Source: NORP309 sp964352735
GTDB taxonomy: Bacteria; Pseudomonadota; Gammaproteobacteria; Xanthomonadales; Marinicellaceae
Assembly (NCBI GenBank): GCA_964352735.1
Contig: CAYGTC010000055.1
Coordinates: 1-31,113, forward strand
DNA length: 31,113 nt
Reading direction: 5' to 3'
Shown: piece after piece, positions 7,931-16,680 of the stretch
Layout of the letters: each line of letters opens with the position of its first letter
Position numbering within the stretch: position 1 is the stretch's first letter
Notes under the pieces: model-generated
Database searches by the model: none
Seen by the model: the letters and a program-made list of their open reading frames with translations, nothing else
What the model was told of the DNA's origin: nothing
Made by a program: the position numbers and the translations under genes

Positions 7931-9571
7931 TCATTCTGTACAGTTAGCAATACCTGTATTGGCAATTCGATTCAATGATAAATCTATCACATCTCCTAAC
8001 TCAGGTTGTATTTGCACCTGAATTTCGTTACATCCGATTGGTTCAATAGACATTTGCCCATATGGAATTTTTACAGTTTCCTGCCGCTGCCCATCAAAAA
8101 AGGATGCCCCAGAAAACTCTGATAAATCAATTGTTACAGAATCCTCACCCAATATCATATCTGCATTTCCTGCCAACCAGAAAGGGCGACCATCAAGAAA
8201 CCCATTGAGGTTGGTAAAGATATATTCTGACCCATTTGGCCTTTGCCCAGTTGATACAACCAAGCCTTGATAGGCCCAATCTTCATTGGTCCATACTCCT
8301 GATAAACTCTGTGATATCTTAGGTTTATCCGTCAAAATATAAAGACTCGTTTGTCTCCGTGCTCCCAATTGTTCTATCATTGCATAGATCACTTCTCCAC
8401 CATCAATAATTTGCCGAACTCTTAAGCCCTTTAATGGCAAGTAATTTGCTGTTTGTTTAAAGCCGGTATAACCGCGCAATATTTCAGAGCTGCGGTTAGT
8501 GACTATAAAATCTTCTTCACCAACAGATGTAATATTAAGCGTATACCCCTGCGCAATCGATATAAATTCATCAGTCCTTGACACAATATTAAAGTTCTCA
8601 TCAAATACCACAGATATTGTATCAATTGATGGTAAGGTGAAAGGCGCCCAATTCATGTATAGATAATTTTCTGAAACTCTTATACCAAACAAGTTACCTG
8701 GCAAGTCTTTGACAGATGAAAAGTCAAAAACCAATTCTGCAGTAAGCCTCTCATTAAAAACCCTATATATCGCACCGATACCAAGCAAGTGCAAGCGGCC
8801 TTTAAAAGGTAATAATCTCATGGATTCAGTATTAAAGCCCTTTGGCACAACAAAATCCATGACTAAGCCTGTAGAATCAAGCCTCAATAAATCTCCACCT
8901 TTTACATAATAACATGCGTCTTCATATTTACCGATAAGGCGATAAATATCACCATCTTTATCCTCACTAAAAACATCAATAATTTCACCATTTTTGTAAT
9001 GCTTTATTTCACTAATAAACGTTCCATCTATAGTCATATTGGTTTCGAAAAAAAAGTTAGCCTCATCAACCACGCAAATACTTGAAAAATTCACCACACC
9101 CAAACTATCTATGATCTCAATTTTTTCTTCGGTAATTATTTGCATTGCTGTATTTGTAGCATTTGATTCAATTTGTGTGATGAGGGTGCCTTTTTGACCA
9201 ATAAAACGACTGACGCTATCAATCTGATACTCAGATGCTTTGACGGCAGTCATACCATCCGTTACCCAAACATTTTTTTCAAAAATATAGGCTACTTTTT
9301 CATTGAAAGGCCTAATTGCTGATGAAAACTGCTCACTTTGATTTGTTGTGATGTCTAATATGTAAGTGCCTAAATTTGTCCCATCTGAAACAGCCACTTT
9401 GCCACCAGCAATAAAATACAAGTGATCGTCAATAACAGTGTGATTAAAATCACTTGGTGCATCAAATGTGAAGATACTGGGAAAGTCATCATTGGTGATT
9501 TTTTGCAAGGTCATTCCTGCAATAGATTGATTTAAACAAATCAATAAAAATAATACTGCATGTTTTTTCAT
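7931..9571 (-). CDS. Secreted protein of unknown function, paralogue of the gene upstream
   Basis: A 546-residue protein with a Sec signal peptide (hydrophobic core about 5-13, cleavage near SIAG, 16-19). An early segment reads SDGTNLGT and a later one VTDG, resembling the 'SDGTxxGT' motifs of beta-propeller-like bacterial surface proteins. The last 130 residues (GVWTNEDW... to the end) form a distinct domain nearly collinear with the neighbouring 540-residue paralogue, including EYIF, DG-PFW-AG, LSEF and a Cys pair (IGC and ANC near the end) that could form a disulfide. GGAG lies 7 nt before the ATG. Probably periplasmic or extracellular; no catalytic motif is visible. Confidence 0.75.
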   Translation of the reverse strand: MKKHAVLFLLICLNQSIAGMTLQKITNDDFPSIFTFDAPSDFNHTVIDDHLYFIAGGKVAVSDGTNLGTYILDITTNQSEQFSSAIRPFNEKVAYIFEKNVWVTDGMTAVKASEYQIDSVSRFIGQKGTLITQIESNATNTAMQIITEEKIEIIDSLGVVNFSSICVVDEANFFFETNMTIDGTFISEIKHYKNGEIIDVFSEDKDGDIYRLIGKYEDACYYVKGGDLLRLDSTGLVMDFVVPKGFNTESMRLLPFKGRLHLLGIGAIYRVFNERLTAELVFDFSSVKDLPGNLFGIRVSENYLYMNWAPFTLPSIDTISVVFDENFNIVSRTDEFISIAQGYTLNITSVGEEDFIVTNRSSEILRGYTGFKQTANYLPLKGLRVRQIIDGGEVIYAMIEQLGARRQTSLYILTDKPKISQSLSGVWTNEDWAYQGLVVSTGQRPNGSEYIFTNLNGFLDGRPFWLAGNADMILGEDSVTIDLSEFSGASFFDGQRQETVKIPYGQMSIEPIGCNEIQVQIQPELGDVIDLSLNRIANTGIANCTE

Positions 9572-9891
9572 TTTGGGCTCCGCGATGTTAGAGTTTAGGA
9601 AATTCCTGGTCGACCCACCAAGGAAGAAAAACTTTTCAACAAACCATACAAAGGCTCAGTAACATTTCTTAAACTCATTAAACTGTTAGAGACCTTTGCA
9701 CGATTCGTGAATGAAGCAAAGATCTCTGTAAATAATATCTCTCACTACTTAAGCGACAAACTCAGACATTGATGGTCAATTATTTACCGCTTAATTGTAA
9801 TTCATGACTAATATATTAACGCTGCAATATAATACTGAAAAAAGTGATATTTTTAATAACAATGGATAAAAAACACCAATCCGATCAATCC
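9572..9891. other. 320-bp gap between the paralogues with a nested palindrome
   Basis: No convincing gene. The main structure is AGAGACCTTTGC (9688-9699) facing GCAAAGATCTCT (9716-9727), 11 of 12 bases paired across a 16-nt loop. The loop region itself holds the small palindrome CACGATTCGTG (9699-9709). It could be the terminator of the upstream paralogue (minus strand), although no U-tract follows, or the remnant end of an insertion sequence; AGACCTTTGCACG-like ends look transposon-like to me but I cannot verify this. The promoter of the 7931-9571 gene may also lie here. Confidence 0.4.
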
Positions 9892-11514
9892 TCAATCCAC
9901 ACAACCCGCTATATTTTCATTGCCAATTCGGCGCATATTCAAATTGATCGCATCTCCAACAACAGGCTGAATCACGGCAGAAATATTATGACAACCAGTC
10001 GGTTCTATTGTCATTTGAGCAAAAATTGACCTTGTTGAATCTGCTTGTTCACCTTCAATAAATGAGGAACCCGTAAACTCTGAAAGTTCAATGGTTATTG
10101 ACTGTTCACCCAAAATAATATCTCGAGAACCAGCCACCCAAAAAGGCTGTCCGTCTCTGTACAGATAAAAACTCACAAAAATGTACTCCGAAGCATCTTT
10201 TCTTTTGCCGGAAGAAATCACCAATCCCTGATCTTGCCACTGATCACTGACCCAAAGGCCTTGTAGGTTTTCAGAAACCAATGGTTTATCAGTAATGACA
10301 TACAAACCAGTCTGATTAGTCACGCCTTTAGATTTTCCAAAAACAAAAACGTTATCTTCATTACCTGTAATCGAACGAACGGTAATTCCTTTAGTTTCAA
10401 TATAACGGGACTCATTAGTATAGCCAATATGGCCCAAGATAACTTCATCTGATCGTGCAGAAACCAAATATTCTTTACTGCCCACAGAATAAGCAGAAGG
10501 AATAATTCCCCCTCCTATATCACCAAAAGTTAGTCTTTTGACCAAATTAAAATTTGTATCGTAAATAATACCGATTGGTGCTTCAGGAAAAGTGGTTGAC
10601 ATTCTTAATTGAAAATAAATATATTCATCAGTGGTACGTAGTGCTGAAACATAATGAGCAAAGTTTGGGTATTCGGTATCACTGATCACATCTTGCAATA
10701 ATTCAAACCTCTGTTTTGCTTCGTTAAGCTCATAAACTTCTGTTCCAATCAGTCCAAACAATCGACCATCAAAAAGCCAATGATACAACCTCGGAATTTC
10801 AAGCTCATCGGGCCCAGTGACTGCACTAATTTCACCTGTAAAACCGACCTTTAACAATTGGGTACTGGACTTGTAATAACAACCATTATTTATCGAACCT
10901 ATATAAGCTGGTAAACGTTGCTCGGAACTATGAACAAAAATGTCGGTTATTGTACCATTGTTATATTGCTGAACCCTTATTCCATTCTCATTGCTGAATG
11001 TCGAAACGAGATAATTATTCTCACCCAAAACACAGGTTTTGTGAACATCTGGGAAATCAAGGTCTTTGAGCAATAGCTCATTTTCACCATCATGTACCAT
11101 TAAAAAAAAGCTATTATCCTCAGTATCAAAAACCCTGGCAAAAATCAGATTGTCCTGAACAGTAAGATCACCAGAAACCAACATTAATTCAGAAATTGTA
11201 CTTGAGATCACACCATCAGTACTCCAAATTTGAGCACCCATGGTATAAATGACTTGATCATTAAATAAATACAAGTCATCAACATAGTCATCCAAATCAT
11301 TAGAAGCAATTTTTAATAGGTGTGTCCCTTGATTAGTACCATCTGAGATTGACAGCTTATTGTCTATTATAAAAAAAAGCTTGTCGCCTAAAACCACCGA
11401 CTCAGTCGAATTTATTGTGCCAATATTGTCATTGGTAATTTTTTGAATGGCTAAACTGGCATTAGCGTTACTGAATGCCATAAAAAGCATGAATAGCATC
11501 ATCGAATATTTCAT
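9892..11514 (-). CDS. Secreted protein of unknown function, paralogue of the gene downstream
   Basis: A 540-residue protein with a clear Sec signal peptide (cleavage after ANA, residue 19). It resembles the 546-residue neighbour along its whole length: mature N-terminus (IQKITND in this protein, LQKITND in the other), the SDGTN-x-GT motif, and a C-terminal domain beginning GLWVSDQW with EYIF, DGQPFWVAG, LSEF, QMTIEP-GC and a final Cys. The C-terminal domain resembles the Gly/Trp-rich 'GxW...GqGL...' segment seen in many secreted proteins of Xanthomonadales-like bacteria. It has one of the best ribosome sites in the window (AAGGAGG just before the ATG). The role is unknown; the pair arose by tandem duplication and has diverged. 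Confidence 0.75.
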   Translation of the reverse strand: MKYSMMLFMLFMAFSNANASLAIQKITNDNIGTINSTESVVLGDKLFFIIDNKLSISDGTNQGTHLLKIASNDLDDYVDDLYLFNDQVIYTMGAQIWSTDGVISSTISELMLVSGDLTVQDNLIFARVFDTEDNSFFLMVHDGENELLLKDLDFPDVHKTCVLGENNYLVSTFSNENGIRVQQYNNGTITDIFVHSSEQRLPAYIGSINNGCYYKSSTQLLKVGFTGEISAVTGPDELEIPRLYHWLFDGRLFGLIGTEVYELNEAKQRFELLQDVISDTEYPNFAHYVSALRTTDEYIYFQLRMSTTFPEAPIGIIYDTNFNLVKRLTFGDIGGGIIPSAYSVGSKEYLVSARSDEVILGHIGYTNESRYIETKGITVRSITGNEDNVFVFGKSKGVTNQTGLYVITDKPLVSENLQGLWVSDQWQDQGLVISSGKRKDASEYIFVSFYLYRDGQPFWVAGSRDIILGEQSITIELSEFTGSSFIEGEQADSTRSIFAQMTIEPTGCHNISAVIQPVVGDAINLNMRRIGNENIAGCVD

Positions 11515-11623
11515 TTTTTCCTCCTTAGGTCATTGTCAATTCATTGAAAATAACATAAGCACAGAAAAATGTAAAATTAAACAGCTAAATTAGTACGAAT
11601 CTATTCTTACATAATTCTATAGA

Positions 11624-12568
11624 TTATAACTGATTCAAAACTTTATCTAACTGGGCTGGTAGCTCTGCAGTAACGATGACATCCTCATCACCATCATTAA
11701 ACTCAATTACCGATGCATGTAAAAATAACCGCTTCAATCCCACTTTGCGCATTTTTGTATTGAATTTCTCATCACCATATCTGCTATCACCAGCCAAGGG
11801 TAAATCAGAAGCACTGGCATGTACCCTGATTTGGTGAGTCCTGCCACTGAACAATTGACCTTGAAGCAAAGTTGCCTTGATCTGACCTTGGTAATATTCA
11901 GAAACTCTAAATTGTGTTTTAGCCCATTTTCCATTATCACTAACAACTACTGTACGCTCTCCATGGTGTCTGTTAGAAACATCAAGTGCAAAGTCTACAA
12001 TAAAGTCATTTTTGACCACACCTTTAACCAGAACCATGTATTTTTTTACCAACTGATTTTGTTTGGACTGTTCATTAAAATGATTAAGTGCCGCTCGATT
12101 TTTGCTCAATACTACGCAACCAGATGTATCCCGGTCCAAGCGATGTGCCAATTGGATATCAATGTCTTTAAATAAACGTTGGCAAACTTCAATCAGTCCT
12201 ACCTTTATTCCAGTACCTGTATGAACAGCCAACCCGCTGGGTTTATTTACCACAACATAATTTTTATTTTCAAAAATAATAGATTCTCGGACTTGTTTCA
12301 ATAAGGATTCACTGATGTAAATTTCTCCCTCTTTATCCGGCAATAAAAAAGGTGGAACCCTAACCTTGTCATCTACTTGCAAACGATAAAGGGGCTTGGT
12401 CCTCTTGCCATTAACTCTAATTTGCCCTTTTCTCAAGAGTTTATAAATATTTGATTTGTTTATATCTTTTAATATTTTCAATAAAAAATTATCGACTCTC
12501 TGACCGTGACAGTCTTTATTTACGATAAATATATTTTTTGTTGACTTGTCTTCTGGCTTATTTTGCAT
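11624..12568 (-). CDS. rluC: 23S rRNA pseudouridine synthase RluC
   Basis: A 314-residue RluA-family enzyme (E. coli RluC is 319). Residues 20-75 form an S4 RNA-binding domain (RVDNFLLK, KGQIRVNGKRTKP). The catalytic motif HRLDRDTSG places Asp145 as nucleophile, and the C-terminal part has SGRTHQIRVH. RluC makes pseudouridines 955, 2504 and 2580 in E. coli 23S rRNA. RluC rather than RluA or RluD is favoured by length and by the divergent position next to rne, as in E. coli. A weak 7-bp inverted repeat overlaps its stop codon (11598-11625). Confidence 0.93.
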   Translation of the reverse strand: MQNKPEDKSTKNIFIVNKDCHGQRVDNFLLKILKDINKSNIYKLLRKGQIRVNGKRTKPLYRLQVDDKVRVPPFLLPDKEGEIYISESLLKQVRESIIFENKNYVVVNKPSGLAVHTGTGIKVGLIEVCQRLFKDIDIQLAHRLDRDTSGCVVLSKNRAALNHFNEQSKQNQLVKKYMVLVKGVVKNDFIVDFALDVSNRHHGERTVVVSDNGKWAKTQFRVSEYYQGQIKATLLQGQLFSGRTHQIRVHASASDLPLAGDSRYGDEKFNTKMRKVGLKRLFLHASVIEFNDGDEDVIVTAELPAQLDKVLNQL

Positions 12569-12584
12569 AAATGCAATAATTACT

Positions 12585-12614
12585 CTGTCATAAATTAATG
12601 AGAAATGTTATCAT
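12585..12614 (+). promoter_or_regulatory. Candidate rne promoter with extended -10
   Basis: CTGTCA (12585-12590), an 18-nt spacer and TATCAT (12609-12614) with a TG one base upstream (12606-12607), an extended -10 element. A GCGC run follows at the expected discriminator position. Transcription from here would give an rne leader of about 500 nt. No better candidate was seen, but the -35 match is only moderate. Confidence 0.4.
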
Positions 12615-12663
12615 TCTGCGCACTATTAAAACAGAAATAAATAGTAAAACACAAAAAGAATTA

Positions 12664-13076
12664 CTCACAGTGTATTTCAGTTATCATGAATACACTGACA
12701 AGTGAGATGTAATTCGCTAATATATTGGCGCAACATAATGCCTCTAATTTGGTAACAACAATTTTCATGGCAGGAAGCCACAGGCCCAGAGACACAGGCC
12801 GGGTAAAGTCAAGCTCTTAATTGAATCAAAATACCAGTGCACAATGAGTTAATTGTGAAATCATAAAGCGAATCATACATCCACATATTAAATTAATTGC
12901 AAAAAGAACATAATAATATAGACAAGTACAACACAAGGGATATTGTGTTTGCTCAGTGGTAAATATTGGATAATCAAAGAAAAGACATTTATTGTTAAGG
13001 GAATAGCTCCCATGAATATGGAATGAATGTATCCAGTACATGATATAAAATATCATGGCGTGTACATCTGTACACG
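12664..13076 (+). promoter_or_regulatory. Structured 5' leader of rne (candidate autoregulatory element)
   Basis: Five inverted repeats lie between the putative promoter and the rne ATG: CAGTGTATT/AATACACTG (12668-12676 and 12689-12697), extended by CTCA/TGAG; CGCTAA/TTGGCG (12715-12730); TGGC/GCCA followed by GGCC/GGCC (12768-12800); and two adjacent perfect 8-bp hairpins, CATGATAT/ATATCATG (13039-13057) and CGTGTACA/TGTACACG (13059-13076), ending 41 nt before the ATG. In E. coli the 361-nt rne leader folds into hairpins that RNase E cleaves to regulate its own mRNA. Location and structure suggest the same role; sequence homology to the known rne5 element was not tested. Confidence 0.5.
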
Positions 13077-13117
13077 TTTAATCTATTGTTATGTTCTTGT
13101 TAAAACAGGAATTTACA

Positions 13118-16100
13118 ATGAAAAGAATGTTAATCAACGCAACACACTCTGAAGAGATACGTGTTGCACTTGCCGATGGACAAAAACTCTACAACCTTGA
13201 TATCGATGTACCAGGACAAGATCGTAAAAAGGGCAATATTTACAAAGGCAAAATAACCCGTGTGGAACCCAGCCTAGAAGCCGCTTTCGTAGATTATGGC
13301 GCCAATCGACATGGCTTCCTACCCTATAAAGAAATCAGCAGGAACTACTATACGGAGGCAGCCAATAAAGCCAAAGAAAGACCACCTATTGCCAAAGCAA
13401 TCAAAGAAGGAACAGAAGTCATTATACAGGTCAATAAGGAAGAAAGAGGCAACAAAGGTGCCGCTATAAGCACCTATATCAGTTTGGCAGGCAGGTATAT
13501 GGTTTACATGCCAGAAAACCCAAAAGCAGGGGGCATCTCTCGAAGAATTGAGGGCAAGGCTCGTCAACAGCTTAAAGAAACATTAAGTAACATTACATTA
13601 CCCAAAAACTCTGGCATCATAGTCAGAACGGCAGGTATTGGACGCACAACTGAAGAGATCCTTTGGGACCTGAACTATCTTGATCAGGTTTGGACAGCCA
13701 TAAAAACAGCAGCAACAGTACATAAAGCACCGCATTTTTTATATCAAGAAAGTGATATTTTTATCAGAGCATTAAGGGATTATCTCAGACCTGATGTCAG
13801 TGAAATATTAATTGATGATCAGAAAACATACGAAAAAGCACGCGATTTTATGCAGCAGGTAATGCCACATAACCTCAAAAAACTTTCTTTTTATAACGAT
13901 AACATCCCATTGTTTTCGCGTTATCAAATAGAAAGTCAAATTCAATCCGCTTTTTCCCGAGAGGTACAACTGCCATCAGGAGGCTCATTAGTTATTGACC
14001 ATACCGAAGCTTTGATCTCAATCGACATCAACTCTGCAAGGGCAACAAAAGGCTCTGATATTGAAGAAACTGCACTGAATACCAACCTTGAGGCTGCTGA
14101 TGAAATTGCCAGACAAATGCGCATCAGAGATTTGGGTGGACTTGTGGTGATCGATTTCATTGATATGCGCAATCATAAAAACCAAAGGTTAGTCGAACAA
14201 CAGCTCAATGAAGCAATCAGCAATGATAGAGCAAGAGTTCAAACCAGCAAAATTTCAAGATTTGGTTTATTAGAAATGTCGAGACAAAGGCTTAAGTCAT
14301 CCATCAATGAATCAAGTCAATTTGCCTGCCCAAGATGTTCTGGACACGGTTTCATCAGAAATATTGAGTCGCTTTCAGTTTCAATTTTACGTATTTTAGA
14401 AGAAGAAGCACTCAAACCAGAAACTGGCAAAGTCATTGTTCAGGTGCCGACCAAGGTTGCCAATTTCATCATCAATGAGAAACGCGAAGAACTCAACAAC
14501 CTTGAAAACAGACATGCAGTACCGATGCTGATTGTGGCTAATGAATATTATCAATCTCCACAATTTGATGTCAAAAGAATCAAAAAATCGGAAATGAGCC
14601 AATTTGAACTCAATGATATTCAATTAAACAAACCAGAAAGTGAGGAACAAGCTGAAAATAAATCAAGCCAAAAACACATGCAGAAAAGAGAACATGCTGC
14701 AGTTGATTTATTGGTGCCAGAATCACAAGCACCCGAAAGACCCAATAACAACAATTCTATAGTTGGCTGGCTCAAGAGTTTATTTTCACCAAGTTCACAG
14801 AATAATAAAGCTGAAACTGATCCAAAAAAACCGACCATACGACACGCCACCCATAAGAACAACAAACAAGGTGCAAAACAGCCCTACAAACAACAAGCCA
14901 CAAAAACCCATACTAAAAAGACTACTGGTAATAAGCACAATAATAAAAATCACAACAAGCCTCATAACAAGGCTCAAAATAAAAAGCAATTACCTAAAAA
15001 TAACAAACCAACAACCAATAAACAGCCACACAATAAAGGACAAAATAATAAACCGCAAAAGACACCTGTCCATAAAGATCAAAAGGCAGATGCTCATAAA
15101 GATCAAAAACCAGCTGTACAAAATGAACAACATAAAAACCAACCGAACAAACAACAGAAAGTTGATGATACCAATGGTCAAATGTTACAAAGACCTTTGG
15201 GCAGTGTCGCCTCTTATGCTGCCAATAAAGCCAAGCAAAAACCAGCTGTGAACAACAATGCAACTGATGCCAATGTTAAATCTGGCAAACCTCAACCACA
15301 TGCTAAAAAACCTAAAACACAGCAATCAACTGAAAACATTAACAAGAAAAATCAGAGCACTGATAAAGATCAGGCACCTCAAAAGCAGAAAACGCCTAAC
15401 AAAATCGTTAAATCTGATGATGTCAAGACTCAGCAAGATACTAAAAATACATCTACAAAACCTGTCGATTCAAAAAAACCAGTACAAAAAGCTGAAACAG
15501 TAGAAGATAAGAATCATGTTATAGACGATAAAAAGTCAGTAACCAAAAGTAATGATTCTCAAACCAGCAAGGCAAAAGCTAATTCATCCACAGATAAAGT
15601 CATGTCAAGTGATGAGAAAAAGACAACAACCGGCGCTTCTAAAGCACAAGACAAAGCTCCTGGTAAAAAAGATGATAAATCACCGACAGCTAAAGTCAAC
15701 ACGAAAGATACAGTGAATAAGACAGACACTGATCAAAAAGCCAATGATAAAACAACTGCTAAGAAAAATGACGTTGAAAAAAGCAGTAAGGCTAAAACCA
15801 GTGAACCAAAGAAAAATGATGAAGTAAAACAATCCAACAAAACGGCATCGACTACAAATAAAAAAGATTCAGTGCCAGAAAGCAATGACAACACAAAAAA
15901 GGACAATGCCCCAGCTAATGAAAAGAGCACTGCCCCAAAACAGCAAAAGAAAGTAGCTGCTAAAAAAACAACAAAAGATGATGGTTCGGATAAAACAGTG
16001 AAAAAAACAGCCGTGAAAAAAACGGCGGTGAAAAAGAAAAGCACTAAAAAAACCACTGATAAAACTGAATCAGATGCTGAAAAAACAGAAAAGAAAGCAA

Positions 16101-16441
16101 GTAATCATCCATCAGAAGGTGCTTCAACAAAAGTAACCAAGACTGTGAAAACAAAAAGCTCAGACAGCAAAGCCACTGATGACAATAAGAAAACTGCAGA
16201 TAAAACAGGTGCACAAGAAAGCAAGTCTAAAGAAAACACTAAAACTGCTGAAAAACCTGCTGAAAAAACTAAAAAGGATCAACCATCCTCGAGTAAAGGT
16301 AAAGATGTAGAAAGTCCTTCAGAAAAGAAAAGTAAAACGAAACCTAAAACCACAACTAAGAAAACCGCTAAAAAAGCAACGGCTAAGAGCAAAAAAACTT
16401 TGGCTGATGCCAATCAGCAACAAATAGATTTCGATATATAA
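13118..16441 (+). CDS. rne: Ribonuclease E
   Basis: Endoribonuclease E, core of the RNA degradosome, 1107 residues from this start. MKRMLINA is the conserved N-terminus, AGGA precedes it, and from this ATG the catalytic D303 and D346 and zinc-link C404/C407 (CPRC) have exactly the E. coli numbers. An ATG nine codons upstream (13091) is therefore rejected. Catalytic half: S1/5' sensor, DNase I-like domain, small domain (to about 510). Residues about 547-560 (SIVGWLKSLFS) form an amphipathic helix like the E. coli membrane-binding segment A. The rest is a disordered tail of Lys, Asn, Gln, Thr and Ser, with AVKKTAVKKKSTKKTT near the end and a small ordered-looking patch LQRPLGSVASYAANKAKQ. Recognisable helicase or PNPase docking sites are not obvious. 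Confidence 0.97.
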   Translation: MKRMLINATHSEEIRVALADGQKLYNLDIDVPGQDRKKGNIYKGKITRVEPSLEAAFVDYGANRHGFLPYKEISRNYYTEAANKAKERPPIAKAIKEGTEVIIQVNKEERGNKGAAISTYISLAGRYMVYMPENPKAGGISRRIEGKARQQLKETLSNITLPKNSGIIVRTAGIGRTTEEILWDLNYLDQVWTAIKTAATVHKAPHFLYQESDIFIRALRDYLRPDVSEILIDDQKTYEKARDFMQQVMPHNLKKLSFYNDNIPLFSRYQIESQIQSAFSREVQLPSGGSLVIDHTEALISIDINSARATKGSDIEETALNTNLEAADEIARQMRIRDLGGLVVIDFIDMRNHKNQRLVEQQLNEAISNDRARVQTSKISRFGLLEMSRQRLKSSINESSQFACPRCSGHGFIRNIESLSVSILRILEEEALKPETGKVIVQVPTKVANFIINEKREELNNLENRHAVPMLIVANEYYQSPQFDVKRIKKSEMSQFELNDIQLNKPESEEQAENKSSQKHMQKREHAAVDLLVPESQAPERPNNNNSIVGWLKSLFSPSSQNNKAETDPKKPTIRHATHKNNKQGAKQPYKQQATKTHTKKTTGNKHNNKNHNKPHNKAQNKKQLPKNNKPTTNKQPHNKGQNNKPQKTPVHKDQKADAHKDQKPAVQNEQHKNQPNKQQKVDDTNGQMLQRPLGSVASYAANKAKQKPAVNNNATDANVKSGKPQPHAKKPKTQQSTENINKKNQSTDKDQAPQKQKTPNKIVKSDDVKTQQDTKNTSTKPVDSKKPVQKAETVEDKNHVIDDKKSVTKSNDSQTSKAKANSSTDKVMSSDEKKTTTGASKAQDKAPGKKDDKSPTAKVNTKDTVNKTDTDQKANDKTTAKKNDVEKSSKAKTSEPKKNDEVKQSNKTASTTNKKDSVPESNDNTKKDNAPANEKSTAPKQQKKVAAKKTTKDDGSDKTVKKTAVKKTAVKKKSTKKTTDKTESDAEKTEKKASNHPSEGASTKVTKTVKTKSSDSKATDDNKKTADKTGAQESKSKENTKTAEKPAEKTKKDQPSSSKGKDVESPSEKKSKTKPKTTTKKTAKKATAKSKKTLADANQQQIDFDI

Positions 16442-16455
16442 ATTGACAAGTATTT

Positions 16456-16488
16456 ACACCAGGCCTGCATTTAAAGTAAGCCTGGTGT
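16456..16488. terminator. Hairpin downstream of rne
   Basis: A perfect 9-bp stem, ACACCAGGC (16456-16464) with GCCTGGTGT (16480-16488), and a 15-nt loop, 14 bp after the rne stop. Only TTAGTCTC follows, so there is no real U-tract. It probably ends or protects the rne mRNA and could act against transcription from the convergent operon. The rest of the gap to 16680 shows only a weak CACTG/CAGTG repeat near 16590-16612. Confidence 0.55.
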
Positions 16489-16680
16489 TAGTCTCACCAT
16501 CTATTAATCTTATAAAGGCCCATGTATAATTCTCTATTGAATGATAATAAATGAATTAATTTGTCAATTTTTTGTTAGAAACCTGGCCACTGATCATATA
16601 TCACCAGTGACTTCTACCTCAATTTGACAACATTCTTTGCTTTTCCTTTCGACACTTAAATTATGCAAAGATCTCATACT

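Noticed and set aside
9844..10029. 61-residue plus-strand open frame overlapping the end of the 540-residue secreted protein gene
   Set aside because: Antisense to a conserved C-terminal domain, no ribosome site, no family likeness.
11819..12175. 118-residue open frame antisense to rluC
   Set aside because: Lies wholly inside a well-identified gene, has no ribosome site, and its product has no recognisable features.
12826..13056. 76-residue minus-strand open frame in the rne leader
   Set aside because: It runs through the leader hairpins, is antisense to the expected transcript and has a Cys/Phe/Tyr-rich composition without a ribosome site.
13091..13117. Nine-codon N-terminal extension of RNase E
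   Set aside because: The start at 13118 reproduces the conserved MKRMLINA N-terminus, has AGGA before it, and gives E. coli-identical numbering of D303, D346, C404 and C407.
14763..16056. Several open frames on both strands within the rne tail (for example 14763-15251 and 15258-15503 plus; 14620-14865 and 15733-16056 minus)
   Set aside because: They are by-products of the A-rich, low-complexity Lys/Asn/Thr codons of rne. Their products are unnatural runs (Lys/Ile or Phe/Val-rich) without ribosome sites.
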